Source: Agelas oroides
Taxonomy: Eukaryota > Porifera > Demospongiae > Agelasida > Agelasidae
Length of the DNA stretch: 64,000 nucleotides
Reading direction: 5' to 3'
Assembly (NCBI GenBank): GCA_949130485.1
Contig: OX422195.1
Span: forward strand, 7,892,922 to 7,956,921
The first letter of the stretch is position 1. Each line of letters opens with the position of its first letter. Of this stretch, positions 27,600 to 37,480 are shown piece after piece. The notes beneath the pieces were generated by a model, which was not told the DNA's origin, did no database searches, and saw only the letters and a program-made list of their open reading frames with translations. Made by a program: the position numbers and the translations under genes.

Positions 27600-30500
27600 T
27601 GTGTGGGTGTGTGTGGGTGTGTGGGTGTGTGTGGGTGTGTGTGGGTGTGGGTGTGTGTGTGTGGGTGTGTAGGTGTGTAGGTGTGTGGCTGTCCCTAATT
27701 CCAGGTGGGACTTCGGGTGGCCACACCACAGTGGAGGGGCATAGTCAGTTCTCCTGCGAGTGCTTGGCCCGGCTCCAGGAGTTTATCTAGCGCTAGGCCC
27801 AGTGTTTCCTGAAGTAGCGCACAGGGGTCCCAACCTTGATTGCTGGGGGAGCATATTCCACTACGGAGTGCCTTACACCTTTGACCTTTGACCTTTGTCC
27901 ATTGTCCTTTGTCCTTTATCCTTTGTGTGTAGGTATGGGGGCTGGAGACACTGGAGTGTATGCATGTGCTGCAGTGCCAGGGAGGAGGCAGTGTGTACTC
28001 CCTTGCTGTGACCAACCAGCACATCATCTGCGGCACTTACGAGAACAAGATTAACGTAAGAGCTAGGGTTGAGCATTCTATTGGATCAACACCATCACTT
28101 TGCATTGCAGCAGTAACTTACTCTCTTGGGGTGGAGCAAGTGACAGTTGATAAGCTCTACGGAACCCACTTACAATGTATTTTAGTGTGATGCATTTGTG
28201 CATACATCAGCTACATAGGGTTTGGCAATGTCATTTGTTTGTTCGTTCATTCGCTCGTTCATTCATTCATTCATTCATTCACTCACTCACTCATTCATTC
28301 ACTCACTCACTCATTCATTCACTCACTCACTCATTCATTCATTCATTCACTCATTCATTCATTCACTCACTCATTCATTCATTCACTCACTCACTCATTC
28401 ATTCATTCATTCATTCATTCACTCACTCATTCACGTAACTCTAACAGTTATGATATCCTTATTAACAGCAAACTTATGTAGTAGCTAAATCGTGTTTTAT
28501 AAGCCTTGTTCGTACATCAAGAGCGCATAAGAACAGGCGGCTAGAGTAAGAGCGTGTAACTCCAATAGAAGCCCACAGTCCGGTCAAAATTATTGAACTG
28601 TACTAAAAATAGAACACCCGGCACATGCTTAGCAACAATGGCTTATGTCTACATGCAGCTGCACAGTACGTGTTACTATTTTTAGTACGGTTCAATAATT
28701 CTGACCGGTTTCAAATTTACGGAACTACACGCTCTTACTCTAGCCGCCCGGCCATTCTTATGCACTCTTGATACATGTATGTAAAATATATTTATGCTCA
28801 AACTTTTGTGACATCGTAGCTACATCACAGTATTAGTGTTGTATTGAGCTCGTATTGCTCTGTCGTATTCAAACTTTTGTGACATCATAGCTACATCACA
28901 GTATTAGTGTTGTATTGAGCTCGTATTGCTCTGTCGTATTCAAACTTTTGTGACATCATAGCTACATCACAGTCTTAGTGTTGTATTGAGCTCGTATTTC
29001 TCTGTCCAGGTGTGGGATATTCAGACCATGGAACAGGTGGCTGAGCTGACAGGTCACATTGGAATCATCTACTCCCTACAAGTGATTGAGGCTCCAGCAC
29101 AAACAAGACTGTTTAGTGCATGCTATGACAAGACACTCAGAGTAAGTCTTCAGAAATAACACTGTAGTATACAGAGTTATGCAAGAATGGCCCTGTAGTA
29201 TACAGAGTTATGCAAGCATGGCACTGTGGTATACAGAGTTATGCAAGAATGGCACTGTAGTATACTATATCAGATTTTATTTATGTGTCACTTGTGTGTG
29301 TACACAACCAGCCTAATAAAGAGAGATTAAAATATGGGGGGTTAGATTACAGGGGAATTAAGAGAGATTAAAATATGGGGAGGGGTTATGACTAGTATAA
29401 CTTGGGTGTTTGAGTCAACTTCTGCATGTACTTGTCCAATATGGGAATTATAGCCTCGTTTCCAGGCCAATTCAAAAATAGGCGGCCAGGGAAATTATAG
29501 CACATCTATAGTTCCATACATGTAGTATAGTACTCCACTATCTATGGTAGTTCCTACTGCCTGATATGCATATCTCCTTCTGATTGTGTGTGTACTCAGG
29601 TCTGGAACATGGAGCACATGACTTGTGTGCAGACACTTGTGAGACATGAGAGCAGTGTCACTTGTCTCGCCATCTCACGGGGGAGACTATATTCTGCTTC
29701 AGTAGATAGTACCATCAAGGTTTGTGACACCACTGTACTCTGCTTCAGTAGATAGTACCATCAAGGTTTGTGGTAACACGCTATAACCTCATGCTCATGA
29801 ATTGAAACTGCATAGAAAGTCCTGAATATTTTCCCCCACATTTCACAAGGTTTATGTATCCAATCAAAAGCGCATAAGAACGGGCGGCTAGAGTAAGAGC
29901 GTGTAACTACGTAAAATTTGAAACCGGGCGGAATTTACCGCCAGTACTAAAAATAGTAACACGCCCTGCGCACGCTGCGTTGACATAAGCCATTATGCAT
30001 TGTTGCTAAGCACGCATGTGACCGGGTGTTCTATTTTTAGTACGGTTAAATAATTTTGCCTGGACTACGGGCTTCTATTGGAGTTACACGCTCTTACTTT
30101 AGCCGCACGTTCTTATGTGCTCTTGATCCAATGTGAAGACATTGGATGTGCAAACTTTGTGGGTTGAGATTTAACTGTTGTGTATAATAGTCCCACTACC
30201 TAATATGCGAATATTGGCTATAGTAAATATTTTAGTTGTGCCCAAATTTTCTGTTAGGCCCCAATTTGTTGATTTTTAGTTTCTCATCAGGTGTTTTATC
30301 TGCATCCAATGGTATTACCATTATGTATTCATCCATAGCAGATACTTCTCACGAAGAACTCAACAAACATGTTCTTTTGGATGCTGTGCAGTAGAGAGAC
30401 ACTTTTGTTGGCGTTGCGTTCATAGCTACGCGTATCCGGTTCGTTCCTATGTTGTTGTATATGAAATAAAAACATAATAATCCATGCGGACGGCCAATGA

Positions 30501-30787
30501 GAAACTAATATTCAACGAATTGGGGCCTTATGTTATGGAGTTTATAGGACTTATGAGTTTTAGAGCTATAGGCTACGAATGTGTGGAGAGGCTAGACAGA
30601 ATCCCACAGAACACACTGTCTAGCCTCCCACACCATGAGACACCATAAGACCCTTGTGTCTTATGGTGTCTCATGGTGTGGGAGGCTAGACAGTGTGTTC
30701 TGTGGGATTCTAAACAGAACACTAAAAATTAAAATTGCTGTATAAATATTAGCACAATTTCCCTTCATCATGTAGGTATGGCAGTGA
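19586..30787 (+). CDS. TRAF7: TRAF7 orthologue: RING, TRAF zinc finger, coiled coil, seven WD40 repeats
   Basis: At least 20 exons. The likely first coding exon is 19586-19639 ([13 protein letters not shown]..., uncertain). Next come 20971-21046 and a Ser/Arg-rich exon near 21213-21320. The RING is split over about 22576-22669 and 23049-23142: [17 protein letters not shown] then [22 protein letters not shown]-type zinc-finger exons lie near 23377, 23715, 23833, 24392 and 24551 ([40 protein letters not shown]). The coiled coil is at 24743-24890. WD40 exons lie at about 25629, 26160, 26312, 26911, 27200, 27933, 29010 and 29600, most ending ..TIK or ..LR before VWD/VWN. The last exon is tiny (30776-30787, VWQ stop). 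In mammals TRAF7 is an E3 ligase and MEKK3 partner in MAPK/NF-kB signalling. Introns are heavily loaded with MITEs and satellites. Confidence 0.92.
20078..20305 (-). mobile_element. tRNA-like SINE/foldback with 12-bp TSD
   Basis: The direct repeat AGCGACTAGAAC flanks the element (20078-20089, 20294-20305). Inside are inverted arms (AATTTAGATGTTATGAGG...AAAAGGCC and GGCCTTTTCAC...CCTCATAACATCTAAATT). Between them, on the minus strand, lies a tRNA-like stretch with a pol III A box (TGGCTCAGTGG) and B box (GGGTTCGACTCCC). The acceptor stem does not pair, so it is not a normal tRNA gene. It lies within the 5' part of TRAF7. Confidence 0.75.
21462..21595 (+). mobile_element. Dispersed repeat (tail of an element), copy 1
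   Basis: AGCAGTCCCCATCTCCYGG...GCTGATGRGGC..GTCCTGYGCAGTGGGTG...TGTGGTTCRTTGATTGTTCATG is shared with copies at 26590-26755 and 40262-40445, all on the plus strand. It may be the 3' end of a SINE or LINE. Confidence 0.65.
21862..22184. mobile_element. MITE, TAGYCTCGT family, with 9-bp TSD
   Basis: Ends TAGTCTCGTCCCCAGACC and GGGGCACGAGACTA. Perfect 9-bp target duplication GACAGCTCC (21853-21861, 22185-22193). Same interior as 13668-13967. Confidence 0.88.
22262..22560. repeat. Minisatellite containing CRE-like words in a TRAF7 intron
   Basis: About nine units of roughly 30 bp, consensus CTCCTGATGTCACYRTCCTCTTCCCCCTCCTCC. Some units read TGACGTCA, the full CRE palindrome; others have decayed to TGATGTCA. 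Confidence 0.85.
23318..23375. repeat. (CA)n microsatellite
   Basis: A long CA tract abuts the acceptor CACAG of the TRAF7 exon at about 23377. Confidence 0.9.
24002..24391. repeat. 13-bp tandem array of branch-point-like units in TRAF7
   Basis: About 30 copies of GTTRCTAAYGTCT. Most units contain TRCTAAY, resembling the UACUAAC branch-point consensus. The final unit GTTGCTAACAG supplies the 3' splice site of the next TRAF7 exon (starts 24392). Confidence 0.9.
25025..25328. repeat. Direct duplication of an intron end
   Basis: A stretch of about 130 bp (GGCATTAATTAGAATATCTC...GATGTATGTTTCATG...CCTCCTCCTCC) is repeated 171 bp further on. The second copy leads to the acceptor of the TRAF7 coiled-coil exon at about 25329. 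Confidence 0.8.
25729..25843. mobile_element. TAGCCTCGTTCCCAGGC element, decayed
   Basis: Left end TAGCCTCGTTCCCAGGCCCCGCCCAGCTTTC is intact and identical to the copy at 41878. The right end is eroded (GGCGGAGCTGGGG). Confidence 0.6.
25886..26124. mobile_element. MITE, CAAGAGCGCATAAG family, copy 2
   Basis: Ends CAAGAGCACATAAGAACGGG and CTTATGCGCTCTTG; TRAF7 intron. The target duplication is not clear. Confidence 0.85.
26395..26545. repeat. Tandem GATGTCACATG / TTGCCCAAGTTCACA repeat
   Basis: Three units of about 45 bp mixing TCACATGATGTCACATGAT and CTTGCCCAAGTTCACARTG. Related TCACATGATGTCACATGATC words recur at 26860-26900. Confidence 0.8.
26590..26755 (+). mobile_element. Dispersed repeat tail, copy 2
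   Basis: Same sequence family as 21462-21595 and 40262-40445. Confidence 0.65.
27541..27690. repeat. (GT)n / GTGTGGGT tract
   Basis: Pure GT passing into GTGTGGGT repeats; TRAF7 intron. Confidence 0.9.
28240..28435. repeat. (TCAT/CACT)n tetranucleotide array
   Basis: About 195 bp of ATTC/ACTC units in mixed higher-order blocks; TRAF7 intron. Frames here encode only Ser/His/Ile/Leu repeats. Confidence 0.9.
28518..28770. mobile_element. MITE, CAAGAGCGCATAAG family, copy 3
   Basis: Ends CAAGAGCGCATAAGAACAGG and CTTATGCACTCTTG; reverse orientation of the interior relative to copy 4. Confidence 0.88.
28798..29009. repeat. Three tandem copies of a unit of about 71 bp ending at a splice site
   Basis: CAAACTTTTGTGACATC...GTATTGCTCTGTC occurs three times nearly identically. 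The last copy's CTCTGTCCAG is the acceptor of the TRAF7 WD40 exon at about 29010. Confidence 0.88.
29155..29270. repeat. Tandem 33-bp repeat
   Basis: ACTGTAGTATACAGAGTTATGCAAGAATGGC-like unit repeated about 3.5 times directly after a TRAF7 donor site. Confidence 0.85.
29865..30125. mobile_element. MITE, CAAGAGCGCATAAG family, copy 4, with 7-bp TSD
   Basis: Ends CAAAAGCGCATAAGAACGGG and TTCTTATGTGCTCTTG; perfect 7-bp TSD ATCCAAT (29858-29864 and 30126-30132). Confidence 0.9.
30255..30531. mobile_element. MITE, GGCCCCAATTTGTTGATT family, copy 2
   Basis: Inverted ends TTAGGCCCCAATTTGTTGAT and ATTCAACGAATTGGGGCCTTA; related to 494-845 but without the ZNF330 fragment. Confidence 0.8.
30598..30711. 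repeat. Perfect 54-bp inverted repeat in the last TRAF7 intron
   Basis: Arms 30598-30651 and 30658-30711 are exact reverse complements (AGAATCCCACAGAACACACT... outermost) around a 6-nt loop. The hairpin sits about 65 bp before the terminal micro-exon. Confidence 0.92.
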
Positions 30788-31174
30788 GATTCTGAACTAT
30801 TCGCCCCCCAGCCTTGTGCACATGCAGCAGATGCCTTATCAACTTCAAATTGAAGCCAATTTTTATTTTTAAGATGTGCAACGAGTTTGCTTACATGTAT
30901 CAATATTGTACCACCTTCACTTGTGTGTATGTATGACCACAATTTCAGCATGGTTACATGCGTCACGATAAATGTGTACGTAAGTGTGTACGTAAATGTG
31001 TATACGGCGCGGCGTGAAGCGCTAGCGCGTACACGGTCTGACGTCACCGTCCACACGCACGTCATACGCAAAAATACGTACAATGTGCGTACGCGCGTAC
31101 CGAAATGGCATCCTTTTTTATTGATCATTTACTGTCACCGTTTAGTCTCAAATTAGGCTGCGAACGACTCCAGG
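30788..31174 (+). promoter_or_regulatory. Upstream region of the homeobox gene, CpG-rich with a CRE
   Basis: The stretch 31000-31105 is dense in CG and GCGC/ACGT words and holds TGACGTCA (31039-31046). TRAF7 ends at 30787, so this spacer serves as TRAF7 3' flank and homeobox promoter. Confidence 0.5.
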
Positions 31175-32023
31175 ATGACTCTACCAAAGAGAAGAGGATA
31201 CAGATTGCGCTCTCACCCTTACAGGATCCCCGACAAAAGAACCAAAATGTCCGATGACAACTCAATTCAAGAGCCCGACAGCACCACTTCAATACCAGGA
31301 AACGTTACTGCAGACAGCGCCTACTTCAGCTCGGAATCTTCCCTCTCGGCAGAGCAGTGGACATCACGCACTCGTAACTCGACGTGGGTGGCCTCCCTGC
31401 GCAGCCTGCTGCAAACGCAGAAGCCGCGACTGACCCCGTCTAGGATCACCCTTCCGGTGGGACTTCGTAGCTCCGTTACTGTGCCGCAGAGCGAAGAAGC
31501 TGTTGACCAATTTCTTTCTGAGATCTGGGAGAAGGACACCGCTGAAAACCCGACATCAGAATATGTACGAAAAGTGACGGAGTTGAAGGGATTCTTCGAT
31601 CTGAAATTGTTCGAGATCGCGCAAAGGCAAGCCACCTGCGTAAGCAAACTATTGTGCCAGGATGAAGCCTCGTCTGCAGATACTCTGAGCATGAAGCAGG
31701 TACTCTTGGAAGCTACAGTCAGCTACAAGTTTGATGCGCTGAGACTCACGTTAAAACAACAAGTAGCAGAGACTGTCTTCAATCTAAGAGCACATTACAT
31801 CGACACCAGTCGTCGCAGAAAACATCTGAGGCCGAAAGCAACCAGGATTTTGAAAGAGTGGTTTGAGCGTCATCTTGATTTTCCCTATCCTTCAGAGGAT
31901 GAGAAGAGATTGCTTGCATCACAGTGTGACATTACAGTGGAGCAGGTTTCCAACTGGTTCAGCAACAAGAGGTGCAGGAGTAAAAGTATCAAGACGATGC
32001 GGGGAAGAAAAAACAAGGCATAA
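31175..32023 (+). CDS. Divergent PBC-class (PBX-like) TALE homeobox protein, intronless
   Basis: One uninterrupted 282-aa frame. The homeodomain (about residues 212-275) reads RRRKHLRPKATRILKEW then a TALE three-residue extension (FPYPSEDEK) then ITVEQVSNWFSNKRCRSK; helix 3 WFxNKR is PBC-like, with Ser and Cys where PBX has Gly and Ile (WFGNKRIR). Upstream, residues about 175-212 (YKFDALRLTLKQQVAETVFNLRAHYID) match the end of the PBC-B domain (RKF...LKQ...VM.LRSRF.D). Nuclear DNA-binding transcription factor is the expected role. The absence of introns, unlike all neighbours, suggests a retrocopy or early intron loss. It converges with GTPBP3, with only about 88 bp between the stop codons. 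Confidence 0.85.
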   Translation: MTLPKRRGYRLRSHPYRIPDKRTKMSDDNSIQEPDSTTSIPGNVTADSAYFSSESSLSAEQWTSRTRNSTWVASLRSLLQTQKPRLTPSRITLPVGLRSSVTVPQSEEAVDQFLSEIWEKDTAENPTSEYVRKVTELKGFFDLKLFEIAQRQATCVSKLLCQDEASSADTLSMKQVLLEATVSYKFDALRLTLKQQVAETVFNLRAHYIDTSRRRKHLRPKATRILKEWFERHLDFPYPSEDEKRLLASQCDITVEQVSNWFSNKRCRSKSIKTMRGRKNKA

Positions 32024-32111
32024 ACACCGATCACTTTCTTTCCATACATTTGTAATGATTTATTTTATTGTACAGTGTATATTTTTGGAAATGAAATTAA
32101 ATTTTAATGTG

Positions 32112-35100
32112 TCATTTTCCAATGCAAAAATCTTTAAACACCACATCTAGAATCTCTTCAACCCCAACTTTACCAGTAATTCTACCTAGCTGCTTGATAG
32201 CTGTTCTTAGCTCCTCAGCAGCAATGTCCAACATGGCTTCATTATCTCTTTGAGCCATAAGACCTGTGTGCACGCATAGTGATAATCTATAAAGATTCTA
32301 CTACCAGCTTCTCCATTTTAACATAGCTGATCATGGCTGGATAAGTAATCAGAAATAGCACCCAAAGCTCCCTGCATGCATGGCTTCTGAATAATTATAA
32401 GCACTTGAAACATACCCTGAAATTTGTCCAAGCTTTCAGCACAAGAAGCTAGGTGCTGTCGGTGTCTGGCTTGGGTCAAGCTCGGATTACCAGCCAAAGG
32501 ATTTCCACATCTAGTAAAAAAAGGTCAAGATGGTCAACCATGCATGCAATCTGATATTTCATTGGCTATCAATAACTAACAGGTTCTCAAGGTGTGTCTT
32601 CATGGTCTGCAAAAAAGTCTCAATTCCATCTCCAGTTCTACAAGACATCCAGCAAATGGACGTACCCTATCATTAAACAGGCAAGGTAAAACAATAATAG
32701 CCTTCCCTACTATTGTAGTGGTTATATAGTGCTGTAGAGAAGGGGGAGAAGCGTTGTTACAAGACTGGAGGTGCTACTTGGACATAGGGGCAAATAAAAT
32801 TAGAATCTGATGTAGCTGAGTAAACTGCCAAACCTGAATACTCTTGTCCAGGCCTCTTCCAATCAGTTCATGAGGGATGAGGTCTGTTTTATTCAGCACA
32901 ATAATAGTGTCTTCAGGGTTAAAAGCCTCCAAGGCTGTAGGAGTCCAACTTCCAGTGCTAATGAGGGAAAACAGATCGAGGAAAAGTACAAGCGTACTGT
33001 TCAGGCCCTGTGGTGCATGGAAGGAGCTAGAAATGCAATGTAACTGCAACAGCTACACACATTAGTACCTGCTGGATTGCAGTGCTAGAAGCTTCCTTGC
33101 TAGGTCTGAGAGTGTAATGCTCAAATTTTCTTCACTCAAAAGTTCTGTTAATAGAGACAAGTCGGCTATTAAGACTTTCAGGTCAGCAGTTTCTGCCCTA
33201 CGGGGAAATGAAGAGATGAAAAACACACATCATTACAACTAATTTTTTCACTGATACTTGTGTTTTGACCATGACTCTACACTAAAATCAAAATATAGCT
33301 ACTCTTCACCGTTTCAAGGCTCTCGAAACCCCTTCCTTTTCCACTGGATCTTGTGCTTCTCTTAGACCTGCAGTGTCACTGCATGCATAAAATAAATACA
33401 CGCATTAAATTCTCAGTAAGATGATAATTTAATGTAGTACCTTAGGATGATTGGATAGCCAAAGATGTCCAGAGTGGACTCCAATACATCCCTGGTAGTG
33501 CCAGCATATGGAGACACTATAGCAGCAGGGCGCTGGCCTGCATGTACACAAACCAGTAAACAAAATGCCGTTGAGTTCTCTTCTGTAGGTTTTTGCTTAC
33601 ACAGGATGTTGAGAAGGCTACTCTTTCCAGCATTTGGAGCTCCAACGATGGTTACATGGATGCCACTGCGAAGCCTCTCCCCCCTCCTTCCATCATTAAG
33701 ATGCTCTGTAATCTCCCTCTGGAGCTGTATTACCTCACCCCTCACTGTATGCATAGTGTAGAGGTCAGGACAGTCATGCATGTCTAAACAACAGTAGCAT
33801 GTGGCAACTATAGCCTTGCCATTTTCAGGTCATTCTCACCATCTAGGTTTTGGCCACAAAACTAAGACTGGAGGGTGAGAATAGCCTGGCAATGAAGCTA
33901 TGTGACAACCTTGATCCAGTAAGCCTTCCTCAATGTTTTCATCTTCCCCAAAGTCAATCACAGCCTCCACATGAGCCACACTCTGCATTGCAAAATGTGA
34001 ATGTATACATATTGCAGGAAAATCTTAGCCTCGTTCCCAGGCCCACGCCCAGCTTTCCGTCGCTTGCAGTACGGTCCCGTCGCTTGCAGTACGGTTCAAC
34101 CGTACTGCAAGCGACGGGAAGCTGGGCGCGGGCCTAGGAACCGTACTGCAAGTGACGGGAAGCTGGGCGCAGGCCTGGGAATGAGGCTAGGAAAATCTTA
34201 CTTCAATAACTATCAAATTTGTTAATACCTTAAGAAGATCTCTGCTCCACTTTTCATACATCTTCCCTAGATCCCCCTATGTAGACACAATACATTAACA
34301 ACTATGGACTCATGGTCCATTTAGCTGTCATCATAATAGCTTAGACTCTTTTAGCAAGCAAGATTGTTCACACAGTTCTCCCCCTTTCTCCCACCTCCAT
34401 CTGTCTGAGTGCCTGCTTTCTCTGTGCTTCTGTTTCAGCATGGATGAGATCAGCCAGACCCTCCACCTCTGTCAGATCCAACTTCCCATTGAAGAAAGCT
34501 CTGTATGAGGACATTCTCAAATTTTATGAGACAAAGCCTCGTTCCCAGGTCCCCCTGCCCTGCTTTTTGTTGATTTACTGGAAGCAATGCGGGGGCCTAG
34601 GACAAGGGAACTAAGTAAAGAATAGTTGATAGACAGAATTCTCATAGAATCGGTGTAATCTTGCTGGAGGGTCAGAATAACCCAGCAATGGAAGGAAACT
34701 TGCTATATACCTCTTGGTGAAGTCTCCTGGTTCTGCCTGCCTGCATCCTGGTACTCTGCCCAGTGCAGAGAGCAGTGCCAGGACAACAGACGGTCCACCA
34801 TGCACCTGAAACTCCACCATGTCCTCTCCTGTAAAACTGTAGGGAGCTAGGAACACAGATATACCATAGATAATATAGCTGCGTACCACCCACATACAGA
34901 AGTATGGATATACAGACTGTTTAGTTCATATAACCACAAACACTGGTACGGATCCTACCGTATACTTATTACCTGGGAACCAAAGGACCAGGCTATGGTC
35001 GATGGTATCTCCTGACTGAGGGTCTGAGAGCTTTCGGAGCAGTGCCTTTCTTGGCTGGGGAGAAGACTCCAGCCTTGCAATCTGTTTCAGAGTCTGTAGG

Positions 35101-35731
35101 ACAAATTCACTGTTGTGTATGATGCTGTATACTAGGCCATATTTACAGACACATTAATGATTATTCTACCTTAGTCTTGCAAGCCAGACTCACTTCCGCA
35201 AAAAAAGGGAAGGCTTAGGTTGCGGAACACTATGGGTTTGGCTGCGAGACTGATCGTACCTCTAGTGCATGAGATCCAGAAACACGAACAACTGCAACCC
35301 CTATAGCAAAACATAATGAAATAGATCTCAGGCTGTGACAAACTATCCCACTAAACTATACCTACCATAGACTTCTCTATGACATCAATCAAGCAATCAA
35401 TCATAGAGGAAAGTATGCACCATCTATGGCAGCACATACCACACTTTCCATGCCCGGAGGACAGTGCGAAGACAGTGTCACTGGAGGCAAACAGAGAGCA
35501 CTGCCTCAGTGCATGAAGCAGCTGCAAACCACTACTCCTCGGCGCTGACTGAAGACCATCTGCATCCCGGGGACGGGTACACGTGACGAAGGGATGGCCA
35601 GTTCTAGCAGAGTATGAATGCTGCCAGCTCGAGATGGAAGCACTTTTCTTGATTGGAAGGAAGTTTGTGTACAAAGCAGCTGGCAGGTAGTTGCATCGCC
35701 TCCAGCAACGGCGACAAAACCGATGAAGCAT
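32112..35731 (-). CDS. GTPBP3: GTPBP3/MnmE/MSS1 orthologue, mitochondrial tRNA-modification GTPase
   Basis: About a dozen minus-strand exons. The first (35440-35731) starts [20 protein letters not shown], an Arg-rich sequence without acidic residues that fits a mitochondrial presequence, then [16 protein letters not shown]. The tetrahydrofolate-binding region follows ([14 protein letters not shown], 34709-34845; ....EPGDFTKR). The G domain has G1 GAPNAGKSS (33595-33781 exon), G2 AGTTRDV, G3 DTAGLRE and G4 NKTD. The C-terminus [22 protein letters not shown] has the invariant FCIGK with the modification-site Cys. Acts with MTO1 on the wobble uridine of mitochondrial tRNAs. A MITE (34026-34189) sits in one intron. 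Exact borders of several middle exons are uncertain. Confidence 0.9.
34026..34189. mobile_element. MITE, TAGYCTCGT family, with 9-bp TSD
   Basis: Ends TAGCCTCGTTCCCAGGCC and CAGGCCTGGGAATGAGGCTA; perfect 9-bp TSD GGAAAATCT (34017-34025, 34190-34198). The interior has nested repeats of CGTCGCTTGCAGTACGG in both orientations. Confidence 0.92.
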
Positions 35732-35979
35732 TCGAGCACTGCAACAGAAGCTCATCTAGCCACACCTACTTACAAATTACAATACTGATACCGGTAGCCC
35801 TGCTGGTAAGGCCTGGGAACGAGGCTAGGATACTGCTGGGCTGAAGTTGTAGGGATAAAACTCAAAATTGTGACGTGGTTTACATTTAAAATTGTACAGA
35901 CCAAATATCATTGTCTGGCTGAGCCTCAGGTACTAGGAAATATGGAGCAGTACTGTGGTACAATGTAGCCAGGGAGTTT

Positions 35980-37449
35980 CTAATAGTACAGTAGCACCTC
36001 ACGCACCCGAAACTGTAAGCAATCGTCTTTCAAATACTGTGTAGAATCTGATTCTTCGCTGAGTTTAAGGTAGGAAATGAAATTAGTTTTTCCCCATCCA
36101 TGGTTTTTTTCACCAATTAGTACTCTATCAGCATAGTCAAGATAATCTGGCCCTATGCTCTTGTTGTATGAGAGGGTATACGCATAATGACCATCAGATT
36201 CTGCTTTCTGGTTCAGGAGCTCTACTGTGATTTTCCCATGAAATGGCCATGACAGCTCATTGTCGTATTCTCCTTTCATGATACATGTAAACAGTGACAC
36301 AAAGTTGCTATCTCGAAGACCATTGGCATCAATTCGGACACATATTCTGTATCCCCGCGAATGAGTATAGAATGGTTCACTGTACCACGTTATATCATTC
36401 TCCCTGTGATGTTTGAACTTGTCCATTGTGAAGTAAAAGTGGACTTGATGTAGGTGCGGTGTTGGCTTGGTGTCTTGCTTTAGCTGTGCTATTTCTTTAT
36501 CCTTCTCCACTATTTCTTTATCCTTGCTCTGCAGTAGCGCAGAGATTTCTTTCATCTTATGGGTGACACTTGCCATTTCTTCATCTTTACTTTGAAGTTG
36601 TAAAGTGAACTCTTCTTGCATCTGTTGGATGGTGCATGCTGTTTCTTCCTCTGTCATCCGTAGCTTCACGGTAAGTTCATCTATTTCTCTTCCTTGTTCC
36701 TCAACTTTCTCAGTGAGAAGTTCATTGTGGTGGGGTTGTTCTTCTTCCATGTGAGCTATCATGTCTTTGCGAGGCATTAGAGCATTACAGCCAACATAGC
36801 TAAACTTACAATGAATGTCAGCATACTCACAGCCACTGGAGGGATCGTCACAGTTGAGGTGACTGTCAAGTTTTCCCAGTTCTCCTGTCCATATACAGCC
36901 TCTTTCCTGGTATGTGCATCGAACTTGCAATTGATTGAGAGACCGCTGTAACTTCTTGTCATAAAAGGTGGAGAAATCTGTACAATTACACATTGGGCAT
37001 GACTTCATTTGTGTTTGGACTGGTTCAATACATGTTTCACAGAAGATATGGCCACAACAGTCTGTTTGCTTGGGTTTGCGGAGTACATCATGACAAATGG
37101 GGCACTTTGTTTCAAGAGCCTCTGGGGGAGGGTCAACAAACTCACAGTCATAGCCACCAGGTTCAGCGGGAAGAACTTTGCTTGATGAGTCCGAGTCAAA
37201 TGTGTGCTGACTGGTTTTACTGGTGCTTTGGTAGTCTGCCTGACCTAGTTTGGAGGGCTCATCCTGCATGCAAGGAAAAGTATAAATTGCATGCACACAT
37301 GCACGGGATCCAAAATTTAATGACTAAAACAATTATGTCCATACTTTTGATGCCACGAGATGTCTCTTTGGAGGAGGTTGGTCTGTCTCCAGGTCTTCTT
37401 CCAACTTCCTTTTTCTGTGCACTTGAGGAACCTGTATAAGTTTGTGTGT

Positions 37450-37480
<31 letters not shown>

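Noticed and set aside
28222-28488. Open frames of Ser/His/Ile/Leu repeats
   Set aside because: They are translations of a tetranucleotide repeat within a TRAF7 intron, open in several frames at once.
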